A stretch of DNA of 64,000 nucleotides from Patiria miniata (lineage: Eukaryota > Echinodermata > Asteroidea > Valvatida > Asterinidae), in contig NW_024037063.1 in assembly GCF_015706575.1 (NCBI RefSeq), positions 7,998,927-8,062,926 of the forward strand, read 5' to 3'. The notes under the pieces were generated by a model that was given only the letters and a program-made list of their open reading frames with translations, had not been told where the DNA came from and searched no databases. This document shows positions 9,222-23,200 of the stretch, piece by piece (within the stretch, counting starts at the first letter, position 1; each line of letters opens with the position of its first letter). Position numbers and translations under genes: made by a program.

Positions 9222-10347
9222 TGTTCAAGCACCCAAGGCATGATCAAGATTGGATTTGCCAACTCGGCTGTCTGGACCTGTCCACCCTCCGATCTCTCGC
9301 CGCAAGATGTAGCTAGACCATGCAAAAATGATGGTACACAGAACCGGTAGATTACTGCACGGCCGACAAGGACATCGGCGAATGTATATAATATTGTGCC
9401 AAAATGTGAGCAACTCATTTTCGATGGATCATGAGAGTGGCGTTGATATCAAAATATTCTTAATTATAAGGGTTTTCGTAAAAATGCTGAAATACTAATA
9501 ATCTCATATAAGTCATATTAAACAAGATTCACGTACGTTACCTATATTCACGAAAAGACATATGATCAAAGATGTACTGACTATGGGTGTTTTTTTTTTG
9601 TATCACTCCGAAGTGTTTTTCTTTTCTTTACATTTGCTACTTTGATGTACGTCGTAGTACGAAAGGAATTATGGAATACTTTACAAATTTGGAATTATTT
9701 GCGTGCCGACAATAATTCAGGCGCATGTTTTTGTGCGTTACATGTGTAATGGCAACTCCGAATAAACCTTCTGCGTTGGGGTTATCTCAGAGGCTGTTCG
9801 TTGTTGTTTTAATTTAAGGTCTTTAAAAGCCATACTTTTCCCCAGAATATTGCACATGTAATCCTCCGTTGAAATAAGCGTACAATAAATCTGTCTAAGA
9901 GCAACGACGTCAGTAACTTCACTCGATATCTCACGGATGTATTTGATGTATGCTTTCAATTTGCGACGCTTAATCGTAATTACATTCGGTCATGCCAGTT
10001 GGTTTTTTTGACGCGACGATATTTTGTATGTCTCACGCGGGAGGTTTTTTTGCTCCTCTGGTTGTGTACAATACTGCTCCAAACGGTCACAATAAATGAC
10101 GCCCTCTCGTGCTTCTCGTGGATTGAACCCTACACGGCCCGCCGTGCAGCTCTGAATTTACTCCGAAAGTTTTCACCTCGAAGTATAGTTCATTGCTTAA
10201 AGATAAAGTTCATTTTGCTTAAACCAGAGAGTGAAGTGAAAACATGAGCGGGAAATAGTAAAAGTGGATCCACTGACCACTAAAATGTACATGTGAGCAT
10301 GCATCGGATTGAAAAGAGCACATGTTCAGACAGCCATCTTGGCAGCC
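9222..10347. other. No gene seen
   Basis: AT-rich DNA with only short unconserved frames. I recognise no exon, RNA gene or repeat family. The last bases (10338-10347, CTTGGCAGCC) are the left target duplication of the next element. Confidence 0.4.
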
Positions 10348-10889
10348 TTCGCTCGTACCCCCCGCCCTGCAAACAGGACGCTGGGATACTCTGATGAGCT
10401 TCACAGAATCTTGTGAAGGAAGTGGCCTATGACCTATGTATAAAGCATCTGGCTGCAGCTGTTCAAGACCGCAGTTAGACAATGTGCGCAAATGCTATCC
10501 GAAAATTTCCCATAGAATTGCGCACATTCCATACCGGATGTGATTTCTGTGTCATTGCGGACCATGTGGACAACATTTTGAGCGTCGCATAATGTAATCC
10601 GACCGTTCGTGATTTGAAACGGAGCCTGAGCGAGTGACAGGAATTGTAAATTAACAACACAGATACATTTTACAGAATTTCCTATATTATTACGCTTTTC
10701 AACGAGAAAAAAACATCTCTAAACTGGAATAAAAGAGTAATGAATCAGTCTTAACGGCCGTTTCAAACCTTGCAGAGTCATGACCTTGATCACGCGCAGG
10801 TCACTGGTCACGCAAAATCCAACCAATCAGAGCGTGAATTCATCAGAGTATCCCAGCGTCCTGTTTGCAGGGCGGGGGGTACGAGCGAA
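10348..10889. mobile_element. Mutator-like MITE with 10-bp target duplication
   Basis: Near-perfect terminal inverted repeats of about 48 bp, starting TTCGCTCGTACCCCCCGCCC at the left with the complement at 10842-10889. CTTGGCAGCC occurs directly outside both ends (10338-10347 and 10890-10899). A 10-bp duplication fits Mutator-like elements. The flank itself has repeated GGCAGCCATCTTGG words, so duplication length has some uncertainty. The 542-bp element shows no coding frame. Confidence 0.7.
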
Positions 10890-10899
10890 CTTGGCAGCC

Positions 10900-12746
10900 A
10901 TCTTGGCGGCCATCTTGGTTACTCTTGGTAACTCATGTCACTTGGTGGTCGGTGTCCGTCTGTCTGCCCGTCTGTTTTTCTGTCCCCGAAAAAAATTACC
11001 AAAAGTATGGTGTTCCATATATGCCATCGGCGTCGCAATATCGAAGCTCAATTTTGTGCACTCGCACCATATAGGGGCAGAGGAAACTCTTTTGTTTGAA
11101 TTGTATTTTTACATAATATTATTACCACATAATGGGACACGTTTTGGTTAAGCTGAAGGTTATAAATCAACAGGTCTTTAATTCCAGTCCAGTTCCATAC
11201 CCCACGAATGCCCTTTTTACTGCATTGGGAAAAGAATTGGGTGGTACACTTTTCGGATGGCTTACGGCCGATATAGGGGTGGATTCCGTGTACTTATAAA
11301 TAGCCGGAAACTGTATCCGTATCTGAACAGCACGTGGCAATCAATCCTACACAATATATACAAGTACGCTTTGGCTGGGGCAATGATTTCGTAGTACATA
11401 GCAGTTTGCTTCGTGAAGAAAACGTTTATTATAAACTTGGGGAAAAATACAAAATGTTGGCAAGAAAATAAAAAAAAAAACTCCCCAGTGACATGGAGTT
11501 CATGATCCTGCTTGTGTGATAAAGAAAATGTCATAATTATTTACATCGCAAAACCACACGCAAGCTCGTTTAACAATAACTTGATTACTATGCCGCAATA
11601 GCGATCCCTCATGTGGGTCACTTTGAATATGGAAGTTAAGGTTTCAAAACAAAGTCGAAGTATTAAACGTGAGTTTGCTGAAACAATAGTCTGGGTATCA
11701 TCCGTTATGATCCACGGAGCCAAGTCTCTCTCTATTTCAAAGCATGCAGATTTATGCGATATCGTGCCTCAGCCAATCAGAATCGACTTTACTAAATCGT
11801 GACGTCATTTCATTCCCAAATCAGGACTAAATGTTTGATTGGTCAATTCGAATGCAGTGTTTTGTAATACAACAGCCGGGCGCGTGTCGCGTAACATGAT
11901 ACAGAGCGCGTGACCACAGCCTTTGTTGCTGTGTCTGGGGTATTTTTTTTAGATCCATGTGAGCGACAACGGTGAATGACCGAAGACCCAATATAGAAAG
12001 CGCCTGCTGATTGGTCAAAATCGAGAGGTCAATATGCGGTTGTCTTGCATAATTAATCATCGAATCTGCTCAAATGTTATAGACCTTGGCTTTCGCCATG
12101 GTCCATTACATAGACTCAGGGGCGTAAATGGGGGGGGGGGGGGGAGGGGGTATATATCCCCCCACACTTTTCGACCGGGAGGAGCTATTGAATCATCCCC
12201 CCACTTGTTCGTGATGAGAAAAACAAAATGCGGATTTTGAGGTATTTTTCGAACATCCCAACTACCCAAATGTATTCAAAAGCACTGAAAAGTGGAGAAA
12301 CAACCGGGTACAAAAGCTTTTAAAATGCCCTGTTTTGATGTAGGCGCGAGTATACATACATGTTGATATACATCTATATCCTGAAGAGCACCCCCTAGTG
12401 TAATGTGGTTGCAACAGGTAATTTTTCCCATTCACTGCAAAAAGTTTAAATACATAGGCTTGTTCCTACAACATTTTATTTTTAAAACAGACTCATCGCC
12501 CACAAAAAGGCCCGGAACAATTCCGTTGCACGCCTGTATTTCGAATTAAATTACAATGCCCCTAAAACAATCTTCTAAGCCGCCGGGTTGGGAAAAAATG
12601 CCTCAACTAAATTTTGGTACTTTAGTGTTTCGTTAATAATCCCTGACATTTTCAAAGAATGTACCCAAAATTGCATATAGATGATACATTTTGACCATAC
12701 CACTGACTAGTGACTACCCATAAGATTATACAGACTCATTAACCTA
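10900..12746. other. No gene seen; CRE, CCAAT and poly-G tract
   Basis: No supported exon. A palindromic CRE (TGACGTCA, 11800-11807) lies close to CCAATC (11773-11778) and an inverted ATTGG near 11840. These could be a promoter fragment or a remnant repeat, with no associated frame. A long G run lies near 12130-12145, followed by CCCCCC blocks that resemble degenerate repeat ends. Confidence 0.35.
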
Positions 12747-13353
12747 CAGGGTGAGTCCAAAAAGCGGAACCCAAACCCCAAAACTTATATTTCATATTAT
12801 AAAAATTATGTAGCACCAAAAATAATAATGACCGGAAAGCCAAAATCATAAGCTACTTTTAGATGAAAAATTACTGAAATTGCTCAATCTGTTCAAAGAA
12901 TATTCAGCATTTAAACACAATGACCCTAAAACCTGTCTCGTCCAAAAATGCGATTTCAAGAATCGTCGTCACAATGTCTTCAAACATCACCAGCGATAAA
13001 ACCTCAGTTTAAAAGTTAAAAATATTCTACAAAGTCCTTTTGAAGGCCCGTCTTAAAAAAAAAAAAAAGCATTTATAAATCATATTGTTTGCCTAACCAG
13101 GGCTGTTAATAAATATATTGCGTACTACAGTTGTTGACAGTTGTTAAATTCTGTGTCATTTTCTTTGTTGTTCCAGTCAAAACACACAATGAATTGCTGT
13201 TTTTGGACGAGACAGGTTTTTGGGTCATGGCGTTTAAATGGTAGCTTATGAAATTGGCTTTCCAGTCAATATTATTTGTGGTGGTACATATTTGTTTAAA
13301 TGTGAAATATATTGTTGGGGGTTTGGGTTCCGCTTTTTGTTTGACTCACCCTG
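12747..13353. mobile_element. Mariner-like palindromic MITE
   Basis: TA flanks both ends. The termini CAGGGTGAGTC and GACTCACCCTG are inverted, followed by AAAAAGCGGAACCC on each arm. Inversion continues inward: CCTGTCTCGTCC near 12930 matches GGACGAGACAGG near 13205, so each arm is at least about 200 bp. TA duplication and CAGGG ends fit Tc1/mariner-derived MITEs. No transposase. Confidence 0.8.
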
Positions 13354-16300
13354 TAGACTCCATGGCCTGCACGCTCAATATTCATCACCGCTTGAATCAG
13401 GCTTTTTTTTTTATTAAAGATAAAACTGATATAGCGTGTTGTTTGAAACAGAGTTGAAAGGTCAACGAGCAATAATCATCACTTTAAGAAATAGTTATCA
13501 AAAAATTCTTGATGACGAATACACTGCAGAGAACTGAGCAGAACTCTCCTGATCTCCGATTCTTTTCAGCGCCGCACTTCTTCACAGAGGAGATTAAAAT
13601 CTCCTCTTAAATTACTACAGCTTCATCTATTTTAGTCACTTGCTTTCTATTCTCTCTGGCAGGTAGGACTGGAACCAGTCCAACTCCAGAACATTATATA
13701 AACATCAAAACTACAAACCGTTTGGGATTTTAACACAGCGGTAATATGTCGTACGAGGGCATATTACCGCGCGGGAGGCGATCCACAATGGATCACTAGC
13801 GTCTTCAACCAAGACCCCCCAGGGCACCCCTACAAACCTTAACACACGACCTGAAGCGCCCAGTCTTTTCGTAATATGTTCCTTTTGATTACAAACGACT
13901 ATGGGGTTAAAGGAAGAAATTTGATATCGCCAAGAAATTCCAACGGTCTCCCTAAAACAAGAAAATAACAACCCTGTTTTTGCACTTATAAAAGGTCCAC
14001 AGGGGACTATCAATATTTCTGAAGTTGACAACAATCTGAGAGAGGGTACCGGTAGTAGGGTAGGGGTTAACACTGGAGCAGTTACAACCTTATGGTATAA
14101 TGATGACAATAAAAATCAACAGTTTTTTTAAAATGTGTTTCTTGTTTAACCTTTACCTTTGTTGCGTTAGAGCCTGTTTTGTTGAATACTTTCAAACATG
14201 AGTTTCAGCAACCATATTTGTTTCCTGTAGAAATGTTTACTACGAATTACAAATGACTGTCTTTGAGTAAAGGTTTCGTTTTCTTTTCGTTTTAGTAGTA
14301 CGCATGTCTAAATGTCGATTTGACAATTCATCAAATCACACGTTGTAAAACCCTCTGTGCCTTTTTGATTGAAATGAACATAGTTTCGTCAATTTGCATG
14401 ATACGGGCTGTATCAGGTATACATCCAGATGTATGCTTCCTATTTATAAAGGCTTCCTGCCTGCATTAAAAACCGTATACGATTGTAATGCATAATTCTG
14501 TCTACACAGAGGAAAACTTTTTACGTCGAAACATGGACGGGATAACGATCATTATTATACAGTCAGGTGACTTTTTTCGCTGTCAGTGGACCGAATCTGG
14601 CCAGACATTGTGTAAGTGTGTGGTGCAGAAACACCAGCAAGAACACTTATAATTGAGGCAGACGCTGAAGATTATGACAAAGCGGATGATCATCATGATC
14701 GTTATGATCTCGATGACTGTTCAGAAGTTGATATCAATTTTGGTTGAAAGTATTGAATTGTACTCAATTCATCCATCTCGTTAACGATTGTACTTCGGAG
14801 AAGCTTTTTTCTATTCCACTGTCTTGTTTTGGATACTGCTACCATCAAACACTCCCTTTGGTCATTTTTGTGGGATGGAATTTTTGAAAGTACGTGTTCA
14901 AAGGACGATTACATTCTGAGTTCAGAGGTAAGAAGTACGTTCACGTACCAGTATGATAGCATGCTTTAAAGCATCATTCAAGTCATTAATTTTCTAAGCA
15001 TTTTTACGGGCACCATTGGACATTTTCACCTGGTGGAATATTTTATGCACATGACCCACTGAGGATTGCACTTTATGCTATACCCTGTGTTTTTCAACAT
15101 GTTTCATTTTACTTTAGAATATCTGATGAAGCAACCATTAAACAAGCTATTTGGTGTTCATTCAGTGGTATTCCATGGTATTTCAGAGGGATGCAATTTT
15201 GATAGGAGGTACTGAAATAAAGAATAGGCCTATATAAACTTGCTTTAGTTTTGAGGTCAGATGCGAGTACATAGTTAGGATGGTAACATACACATTACAC
15301 ATTATGTGTATGTGCAAGGTTTGATTCAAGCAATGTTGAGGCATTGTTAACATTCAGTCATGGCCACATTTGACCCTCTGATGATTGAGGCATTCAACCC
15401 AGTTCGTGTTATAATGTTTTTTTCTGTAACTGTACATTTAAAAACTTGAATATATAAAGAAGCTGACATCAAACACCCCTTGATTAATCCGAAGGGGGGG
15501 GGGGAGTGCAACGTTCGATGGGAGGTGATACCTGCTTTAGCTCTGAGTTGTAACTAGTAACGTAGTAACGAAGATTATAGACCCATTTTTCAACTATTAT
15601 ATGTTGGCATATTTGTAGCGTGATTCAAGTCAGTAATTTTCCTACAATTGTTTACCTTTTGTTGTGATGTTTTGCATATTTAGTATCTTAAATAATCAAT
15701 TTATTCTGTCTTTCCCATTTTGAATTATAAACATATGTAAAAGTCTTTAAAGTTAATTTTATATATTAAGTGCAATGTTCTTCGGAAACAAAGAGACAGG
15801 CTTTGTTTTCAGAGGGGCGGTCCCGGCCTACACATCAAGAGTGGCAAAAGGAGAACGCCGTAAAGGCGACTGTTCAACCAATGGCGACACCTACCAAATT
15901 GGTCAAATTGGTCATGGTACACAATTGAACCCACAACGATATTCTACATGTACATGTATACGATTTGTATTGCATATGAAATACTAGTCCTAGTTTGAGA
16001 ATCATCAGCATTCATCAAGTGTATATATATTTCTCGTCGTCAATATTTCATTGTATTTCACCTACTATGTCGTCCTCATCTGATAAACAACCAGTCATGC
16101 ATAATTGACAGTTGTGTATTTTTAGGTAAAATTATGCGGGTATTTTTGTGTGTCTGTAAACAGACAATTAAAATAGCCTTCCAATGCACGAACGTTGACA
16201 CAATGACGTACATGTACTCTGTACAACCTCTTGTGCAATTTAGAAGAGACAAATCAACAGTTATATATACCATAGGTTATATACAATATTTGCATTGTTA

Positions 16301-17512
16301 TTGTACTTTTGGTGTCTTTTATTACAGATTATCATAATCATTAATTAAATTACTATAACAGATGTTTGTGCCGGGATATACGTATCCAATCTTGTTCGAG
16401 TTGAATTCATAAAAAAATACTGCTGTGTTCGTCGCTACCATGTTATGGTTGTACTTGTGCTTGTGCACATTGTCATGACAACGTGAGAGTTTTAATTAAA
16501 TCAAAGCAGTGGGGTTGGCGCGTGATCACGCTATCCAAAGAATGTCCATTGAAAATCAGCTTTTTCATTCAAGGGATGCTTCGATTACTCAATGAATTCT
16601 GTAATAATTATTAAGTATCAAGGGGTAACAAAATTTGGGTTGCGAAATAACTTCTTCATTTTATTGGTATAGCTGGTCCAGATTTTTTTGAACACTTTGA
16701 CAGAGTGTGGGCGATTCTTGTGTATCAGAAAACCCCTGACATCGTTCTCTATCCTGTTATTAAAACAGCCATACGTACATGCGTATCCAATGTGGGCATT
16801 CACAATTTTGAAAGCGGTCTGTAAAATTGAGACCACGAGCCTAACTCACCGCATGTCACGTTCCTGGAACAACTACTAAATTCTGTGTAAAAAGACTACG
16901 GTTAGCAGGGATTACTGCAGAGTCACGACTCATTCGACGAGTGCCCTCTGGGTAAAACCCGAAAGCATGTGACGTTCAAGAGAACGTCGATAATGTTTTG
17001 AAATTCTTCGAGAAAAAAACCCAAAGGGTGTCGATGTGTATAGTACTTCAACGTGTATTTTGGTATCATAGTGATAAATCTTGACAGTGACGGGCAACGG
17101 GGCAATTAAGACCAAGAGCATCGATGCAAACCAGGGTTGTTTTTTTTTGTAACTATAGGCCTACTACTACTAGGCCTGCCTCTATTTTCTTGAAATACAG
17201 GCGGTAAAAACGCGTCTGCCGCCGGACTGTACGATCACAGGTGCGACATGCAAGAATCAACTTGACACAAATAATTTTTGACATTTTGAAGAAAGGGAAA
17301 CTTGTCATTTTGACGTAACAGTTAATCCAAGCATTATTGTGTTTTGATGGAGAAACAAAATATTCAGCACGTAGTAGTCTCGTATGGTCCGCTGTAGAGG
17401 GAAACACGGTTGCGTCTGCCCCGGCTAACCTCTTGCAAGACAGGTGTTAGAAAATTGAATGCCACCAGTAACTTGTAACTATAACCAAATTATGATATGT
17501 ACATGTACTTAC
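13354..17512. other. No supported gene; one hairpin
   Basis: Mostly AT-rich single-copy-looking DNA. GCGGTAATATG (13738-13748) pairs with CATATTACCGC (13760-13770), a perfect 11-bp stem. A 132-codon minus frame (13711-14109) overlaps this hairpin and has no recognisable domain or acceptor site. A G run lies near 15495. Nothing else is recognised. Confidence 0.4.
13738..13770. repeat. Perfect 11-bp stem hairpin
   Basis: GCGGTAATATG, an 11-nt loop, then CATATTACCGC. It resembles the hairpin-rich repeats elsewhere in the window. Confidence 0.7.
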
Positions 17513-17822
17513 TTTTGTATGCACTTGTGACTGTGTAGTCAAGGTGCTTACACCGACCTTCCGATAGTGACGAGTGCAGGCGACCGTTTCTTCCAATGGG
17601 TTTGCACCGCCGTACATACGTGCTCTCAGACCGGGACGGTACGGCACTAGCACGACCCTGCGCCACCTCTGCCCGAGATACATTCTGTTTGCTACTACTT
17701 TCCACCTTTTCACTTTGAGATACGATTCCATTATCACAAGTTGCAGCACTGGCCCCTCTTTCTGGGTGGTTTAATTCCTGTGAGGCGGAGAGGGACGATG
17801 TTCTTTTAGCTACTTGCTTCAT
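17513..17822 (-). CDS. Possible first coding exon, unknown product
   Basis: Weak candidate. An ATG at 17822 opens a frame of about 103 codons starting MKQVAKRTSSLSASQ, rich in Ser, Lys and Arg. It ends at a consensus donor (AAAA followed by GTAAGT, minus strand). A TATA-like TATAAATA lies about 34 nt upstream (17849-17856), which would put the transcription start almost at the ATG. No domain is recognised and I found no convincing following exon on the minus strand between 9.2 and 17.5 kb. It may equally be chance. Confidence 0.25.
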
Positions 17823-17848
17823 GGTGCATCCGATAACCTGTCACGGAG

Positions 17849-17856
17849 TATTTATA
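17849..17856 (-). promoter_or_regulatory. TATA-like box upstream of the candidate exon
   Basis: TATAAATA on the minus strand in a GGG-flanked context. Its value depends on whether the exon at 17513-17822 is real. Confidence 0.25.
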
Positions 17857-20059
17857 CCCTGTGCTGATATGCTACCAGTTTATGTGATAACACCCCTCGG
17901 GATATCCACAGGTTTTTTATCGTTCCGAGAGAGACATCAACGAAAATGTAACATTGCACAGTAATACATACATGATTCTCCGGTTTCAATCAGGAATTTC
18001 TCAGATCACAAGTGACATCTTGGTGACCATTTTACCTCAAACTCCGTAACCAACGGGGTGGGGTCTGATTAGAAATCACAAATAGTACGTCACATGCTCT
18101 GGGGAACTCGTGGCCTCTCCGCCATCCGAAGGCTGCTCCATGATTTGCTGTCACAGTTTCTTCTGTATGACGTATAGTATATTTGTCCTATGATCACGCC
18201 TTATAAGCTTTCCGTCGAATCAAGGGCACGTGCACGTACGTGGAACAGACAGTAAGTAGCCTGCGATACGGCCCATCACCATTGATATTTTATGGCAGTA
18301 TCGTATAAATATAGATCACCGATAATAGCACTGTCGAATTTAGAGTAAACGGGATACGTCATATCAGTTATTGGAGAGTGTTATGGAGAGCCTACATCGT
18401 TATGCGTTGTTACATTTGACCAGTAGGAACCGTGCCGCATATCTATTTTCTAGTTGACACAATTCAACCCAATTACAGGTCAATGCTACACTGATCGCAA
18501 CTTCCTTTTGACTCTTGCAAAATCCGCTAACTTCGTGGTATTCATCGACTACAATGCTTTCAATATTCCGCATTCCTTCTCTGTTTTATGACCGAATCAT
18601 TTCAATTGCGCCCTTCATAACACAATGTGTTGCGGTTCATGATGTTTTATAGGTTTGAGGCTGAAGCCGTACAAAACCCATGAACCATCACAACAGACGA
18701 TTGTTAATAGGCCCGGGGACATCTTTTTTTATTAAATAAAAGTTGCAACTAGTAAAGCGGTGCGACAATTAAATACTTGTTCACGAGTCTATACCATGGT
18801 AACAATAACACTTTCCGCATAGCTGAAACACAAAAAGGACCCGTTTGAAACGCAAGAGGGCAGCAGCGCTTTGGAAAACTTTAAATAAAGTTGCTTTGGG
18901 ATATACATTAAACAAGCATGTACATGTATTTGCAACCATCTCATGTTGTGTTCATGGACTATATAGGGTCCACTGAACTAATTCAAGCCCTATTGAAAAC
19001 AGTGGAAAATCAACAAAGTTCGGGGCCAAATAACATGCAAAGAGACATTACTGGGTTTTTTTTCAAACAAAAAAATATTTAAATATTCACACCCAAACAA
19101 AATCACCTCCCAAAAAGTGATAGTTCCCAAGCCTGCATGTAGCCATTTTACAAGTGGCATCCTTCCACTTTCTAAGGCAGATAGGACCCATTTTTCGTCC
19201 GTAATTTTATCAAGCCTGCCAGATGGAAGCCCAAAAACCAGGGAGTTGAACCTTGGGTATATTTACACAATTCCACCGTTTTTAAAAGCCAAACGGTCTC
19301 CGTTTTCAAAAGAAGTTGTTGGGGTCACTTTTTATGCTAATGAGCTCGCATAGAAATTCTCACTTGAATTAGTTTAGTGCACCCCTATGGGGTATGGGCC
19401 AGTGCTTCCTGTAATCCACTTTCCAATATTGAATTTCCTAAAAATTCAGAAAAAGCACATTTTATTTCCTTAAATTTCGTCAGATATCTTAGCATTTTGT
19501 CTAATATTCCTGAGATTTTCCTTAAGGCCAAAAAAAAAAGTCTCCGGTTTCTGGTATGGAGCTTGCCCCAAAAGTGGTGCGGCGACGCGGCTTTTTTTTT
19601 TTTTTTTACCTGTTTTTTTTTTTTTTTTTGGCTTCAAATGTCGGCTGATGACTGCAAATGGTGCCCGACTAAACTTAGTGCAAATATATGGGAGTCCAGA
19701 GAGGCCACATAAATCTTGTTCTCGATCATAACCCCTTCTAAAAACACGTTAAAATTGTGCAGCAGCAGAATTCCAGTCAAACCAGTGAGTTTGGCGGTTT
19801 TGAAACATCATCTTGTATTGAAACAAAAACTTTTTCATTTTGCCGACGCGCATTGGCCTAAAAAAAGTTGAACTGAAATACACCATGGAAACAAGTATTA
19901 TTACGTTGTCATTAGTAGTTAGTTTTAGAAGTCAGTTTGGGCCTAGGGTATCACGACACGGGCTCGAGAATGTGGCTTCGGCTACTTCTCTGTCGGCAAT
20001 ATCGTGGTGGACGCGGCCCGCCCTACACAAGCATGAAGGGATCACAGCATGCCTGGGGT
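17857..20059. other. No gene seen
   Basis: AT-rich intergenic DNA with long T runs near 19590-19632. Short frames show no domain content. Confidence 0.4.
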
Positions 20060-20256
20060 CCGCCCGATCTTAGTCCGATGGTCCGAAAGTTCATAATCCG
20101 AACGTTCGATGGTCCAAACACACAGATTTCCTATACCTGGGGGTTCATTTATCTGAAAGTGAAATAAGGTTTGTTATTCCGAACAGTTGGTGCGATCTTC
20201 AGGTGGTTTCGGACTACGCAGCCTTCGGACTAACGGACCTTCGGACTATCGAGCGG
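20060..20256. mobile_element. Small inverted-repeat element with TCCGA motifs
   Basis: The left end CCGCCCGAT followed by TAGTCCGATGGTCCG matches the complement of the right end (CGGACCTTCGGACTA followed by GAGCGG at 20251-20256). Iterated TCCGA words fill both arms. The superfamily is not determined and no clear target duplication is seen. Confidence 0.5.
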
Positions 20257-23200
20257 TAACCGAAAGCAGAGCCGCAGTCAGTTCCGTAGGGGTCCCAAAC
20301 ATAGTCTAAGGTTGCTGAAGAACGCATTTTATTTATATTAAAGCAATTTCTTTTATTTTCTTACATTTCATGAACGCTCAAAATCTTCCTTGAATTTATG
20401 GAATTTCCTGAAAATTTCCTTAAATTTTTCATTCCCTCAGAAATTTCCTTAAGGTGTCTAAATTTTCTAAAATAGGGAAATTTCCATCGAAGTGGAAACA
20501 CTGCTGGCTGAAACAATGTTGGACAGGTATGGAAGAATCGGTCCGCCATCTTGGGAAAACAAGGGCCTTCTTTAAAAAAAACAAAACCCAAAACATCCTT
20601 CTTATAAAAAACCCCCCATATTTGATACACTTCCACTCTTTATAATGTAAATTTTTTTGAGAATTGTTTTTGTTATATCCATTTTTTAAATTATGGTCCT
20701 GTGACCTTTGACCTCCTGCCTATATCAGCCTTTCTCGACTTGGAAACCAACTGGCTGTACTGATAGAATGCTGCATAACACCATCCCTCAAGCCTGGGGT
20801 TGAGGGCTGAAAAACATGCACAGATTCAGTGAAAACACTCATTAATACTAAACGGTATCTTTTATTAGTAGTAAATATAAACACAGTACCATTAATAGTT
20901 TGAAACACACAAAAAAATATCTTACTGCTTGAAGAGAACATAAGTGCATGATGAAATGGTGAAATAGAAAAAAATTGCTCCAAATAAATCAAGTTGCTCG
21001 ATAGAATACTTCTACAAGCTTACCATGAGACTTGTTAAGATCCTTTCAGACGGTAGGATGAAAAGGGTTTAGACCATTATATTTTTTTACATTGTTATTT
21101 ATACAAAATTTAACAGCAAATGTCTACCGTTAATCGATCCATTATCAAGTAGACAGTTGCTGTTGCCACGCTTTATATACAGAATGATTTTACATAACTA
21201 GGAAATGTTTAGGCAAAGCCACCAAATAATTCAGCAAGGGAATACAAAGACAAAATATTTAGAAATTTCAATTCAAAAGAAACGTCCAAAATGAACCATC
21301 GAAAGTGTGACTAGTGTCTCGGCAATAACATGTGCATAAAGCTTAATACAACACACTATCCTCAAATTCACAAGAACAGGAATTGATACCCTACAAACAA
21401 AATGGTGACACTAATACAGAACACCAGAGAAAAGCTTCTTACAGGAGGAGATATTTAACATACATGATTTTAATCAATATAAAGTTGTGCACACTTGATT
21501 TTCTTTTGTCGTGCGAAGTTTACAATTAATGAATCAAGTTGTGTACACAGTACACTCTAACAGGAAAGATGCTTCATACTCATTAAACATAAAGATCTTT
21601 GTCATGTAAACACAATGGTAATTGTCTTGATTACAATTTAGAGCTCCCCTTGAGCTTGATTGGTCAGTGCTTTTTGCTTTATATCCAAATCTCAAATATT
21701 ACGAAAGTCTTGCACAAACAATGTCCCATCTGATGGGATGCAGAAAAATTATTACATAGAGAACTTTCTAACAAACTGAATTGTACTCTCGGAAAAAAAA
21801 CACGTTATGCTTACTTAACATTTCAATGATTGAATGTGACAAAGCGCAATTATAAAAACAAAAAAATAATCTGGTAGAGGGAAATCATTAATATTAATCT
21901 CCAATGAGATGCATATAAACTTTACAGTGGCTTAACTTCTTCCAAAGAATTCAGTTCCAGGGCCCAATCTATCAAGCATCACAACACGAGAAAGTCATAC
22001 TATGGTCCATGAACATGGACGATGTCACCCTTTACCACAAATTGCTTAATACTTACTTTCACTGGGAAATACAAACACTGCCTTTGACATTATAATGTTA
22101 ATCACTTAAACATGTAAGATGACTGAATGTTTACATTTACAATGGAAACAGTCAATTTGCCCTGCAGCATCTGCCAGATATGACACATCACAATATCCGT
22201 GTAAATACCACCAAGTATTAGCAACTGGTCAGATCTGATTAATTCATACATATTCATGATCTGGGTATAGGTGGGGCAGGATCACCTCAGCCGGGGAAAC
22301 ATGTACTCATTTGCACACCAGTTTTCACTGTCTGTGATGAGCTACCATTCAACAACCCAGACTCAAGAACCATTTTAGTATAAAGAAAATAGGTCTGGCA
22401 ACTAGACAAGACAATGTAAGATGCTCTCGGATTTTCGCGCTCACCTATATAAGAATGTGTAAAGACGAGAACAACATATATCCCTCCTCCAGTTTGCCAA
22501 TTGAAGCCAATGTTACATGATGGGAACATGGTCTAGTACAAACACGGTAGTCTTAGTAGTGTTCTAATCCAAGTGTGACAAGTATACTGAAATGTATCAC
22601 AGCGTAGTAGGAAGTTTGGTCCAAGTGCTTGGGTTAGGATCTCAGTGCTTGAATAAGAAGGCATGCTGAAAATGTTCACATATTTTCACAAGCACTTGGA
22701 CTTACACCAAAATACAAGTCTGACCTCTCATATTCCTAGCACTTCCAGGTAATTGTTCAACACAGCTTTGGTGCCAAAACTTGTTTACCACTACATGGGA
22801 ACCACTTTTTTTTTTCAGTATACTTGTGACTTGGAAAAAAAAAGGATCTGACTACATTAATGAGCAACTTACAGTCCACAAAGAGAGTAGATTTAGTTTA
22901 AAGATACAAAAAACTATATACAAACATTTACACAACTATTTTCTTAATCAGTCAGACCATCAATTCAAACGGAAATTTACAGAAGTGAACAAATTTGAAA
23001 AAATACCAATCTGACAATTAAACCCACGAGTACACTCCTGCAGAACTTCAAGCATGCCCTCGTCTTGACAAAACTTGTAAACTCTTTCGCTGCAGAAATA
23101 ACTGCCTACACTTGAAATAAAACAATGCACGTTTATATTTCAAACCAGCGGGTGCCAGTTGATCTGATTGATATTGGTTTGTGCAAAGTTACAGGCTGCG

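Noticed and set aside
13711-14109. 132-codon minus-strand frame
   Set aside because: Overlaps a hairpin repeat, has no recognisable domain, and no acceptor or promoter signal fits.
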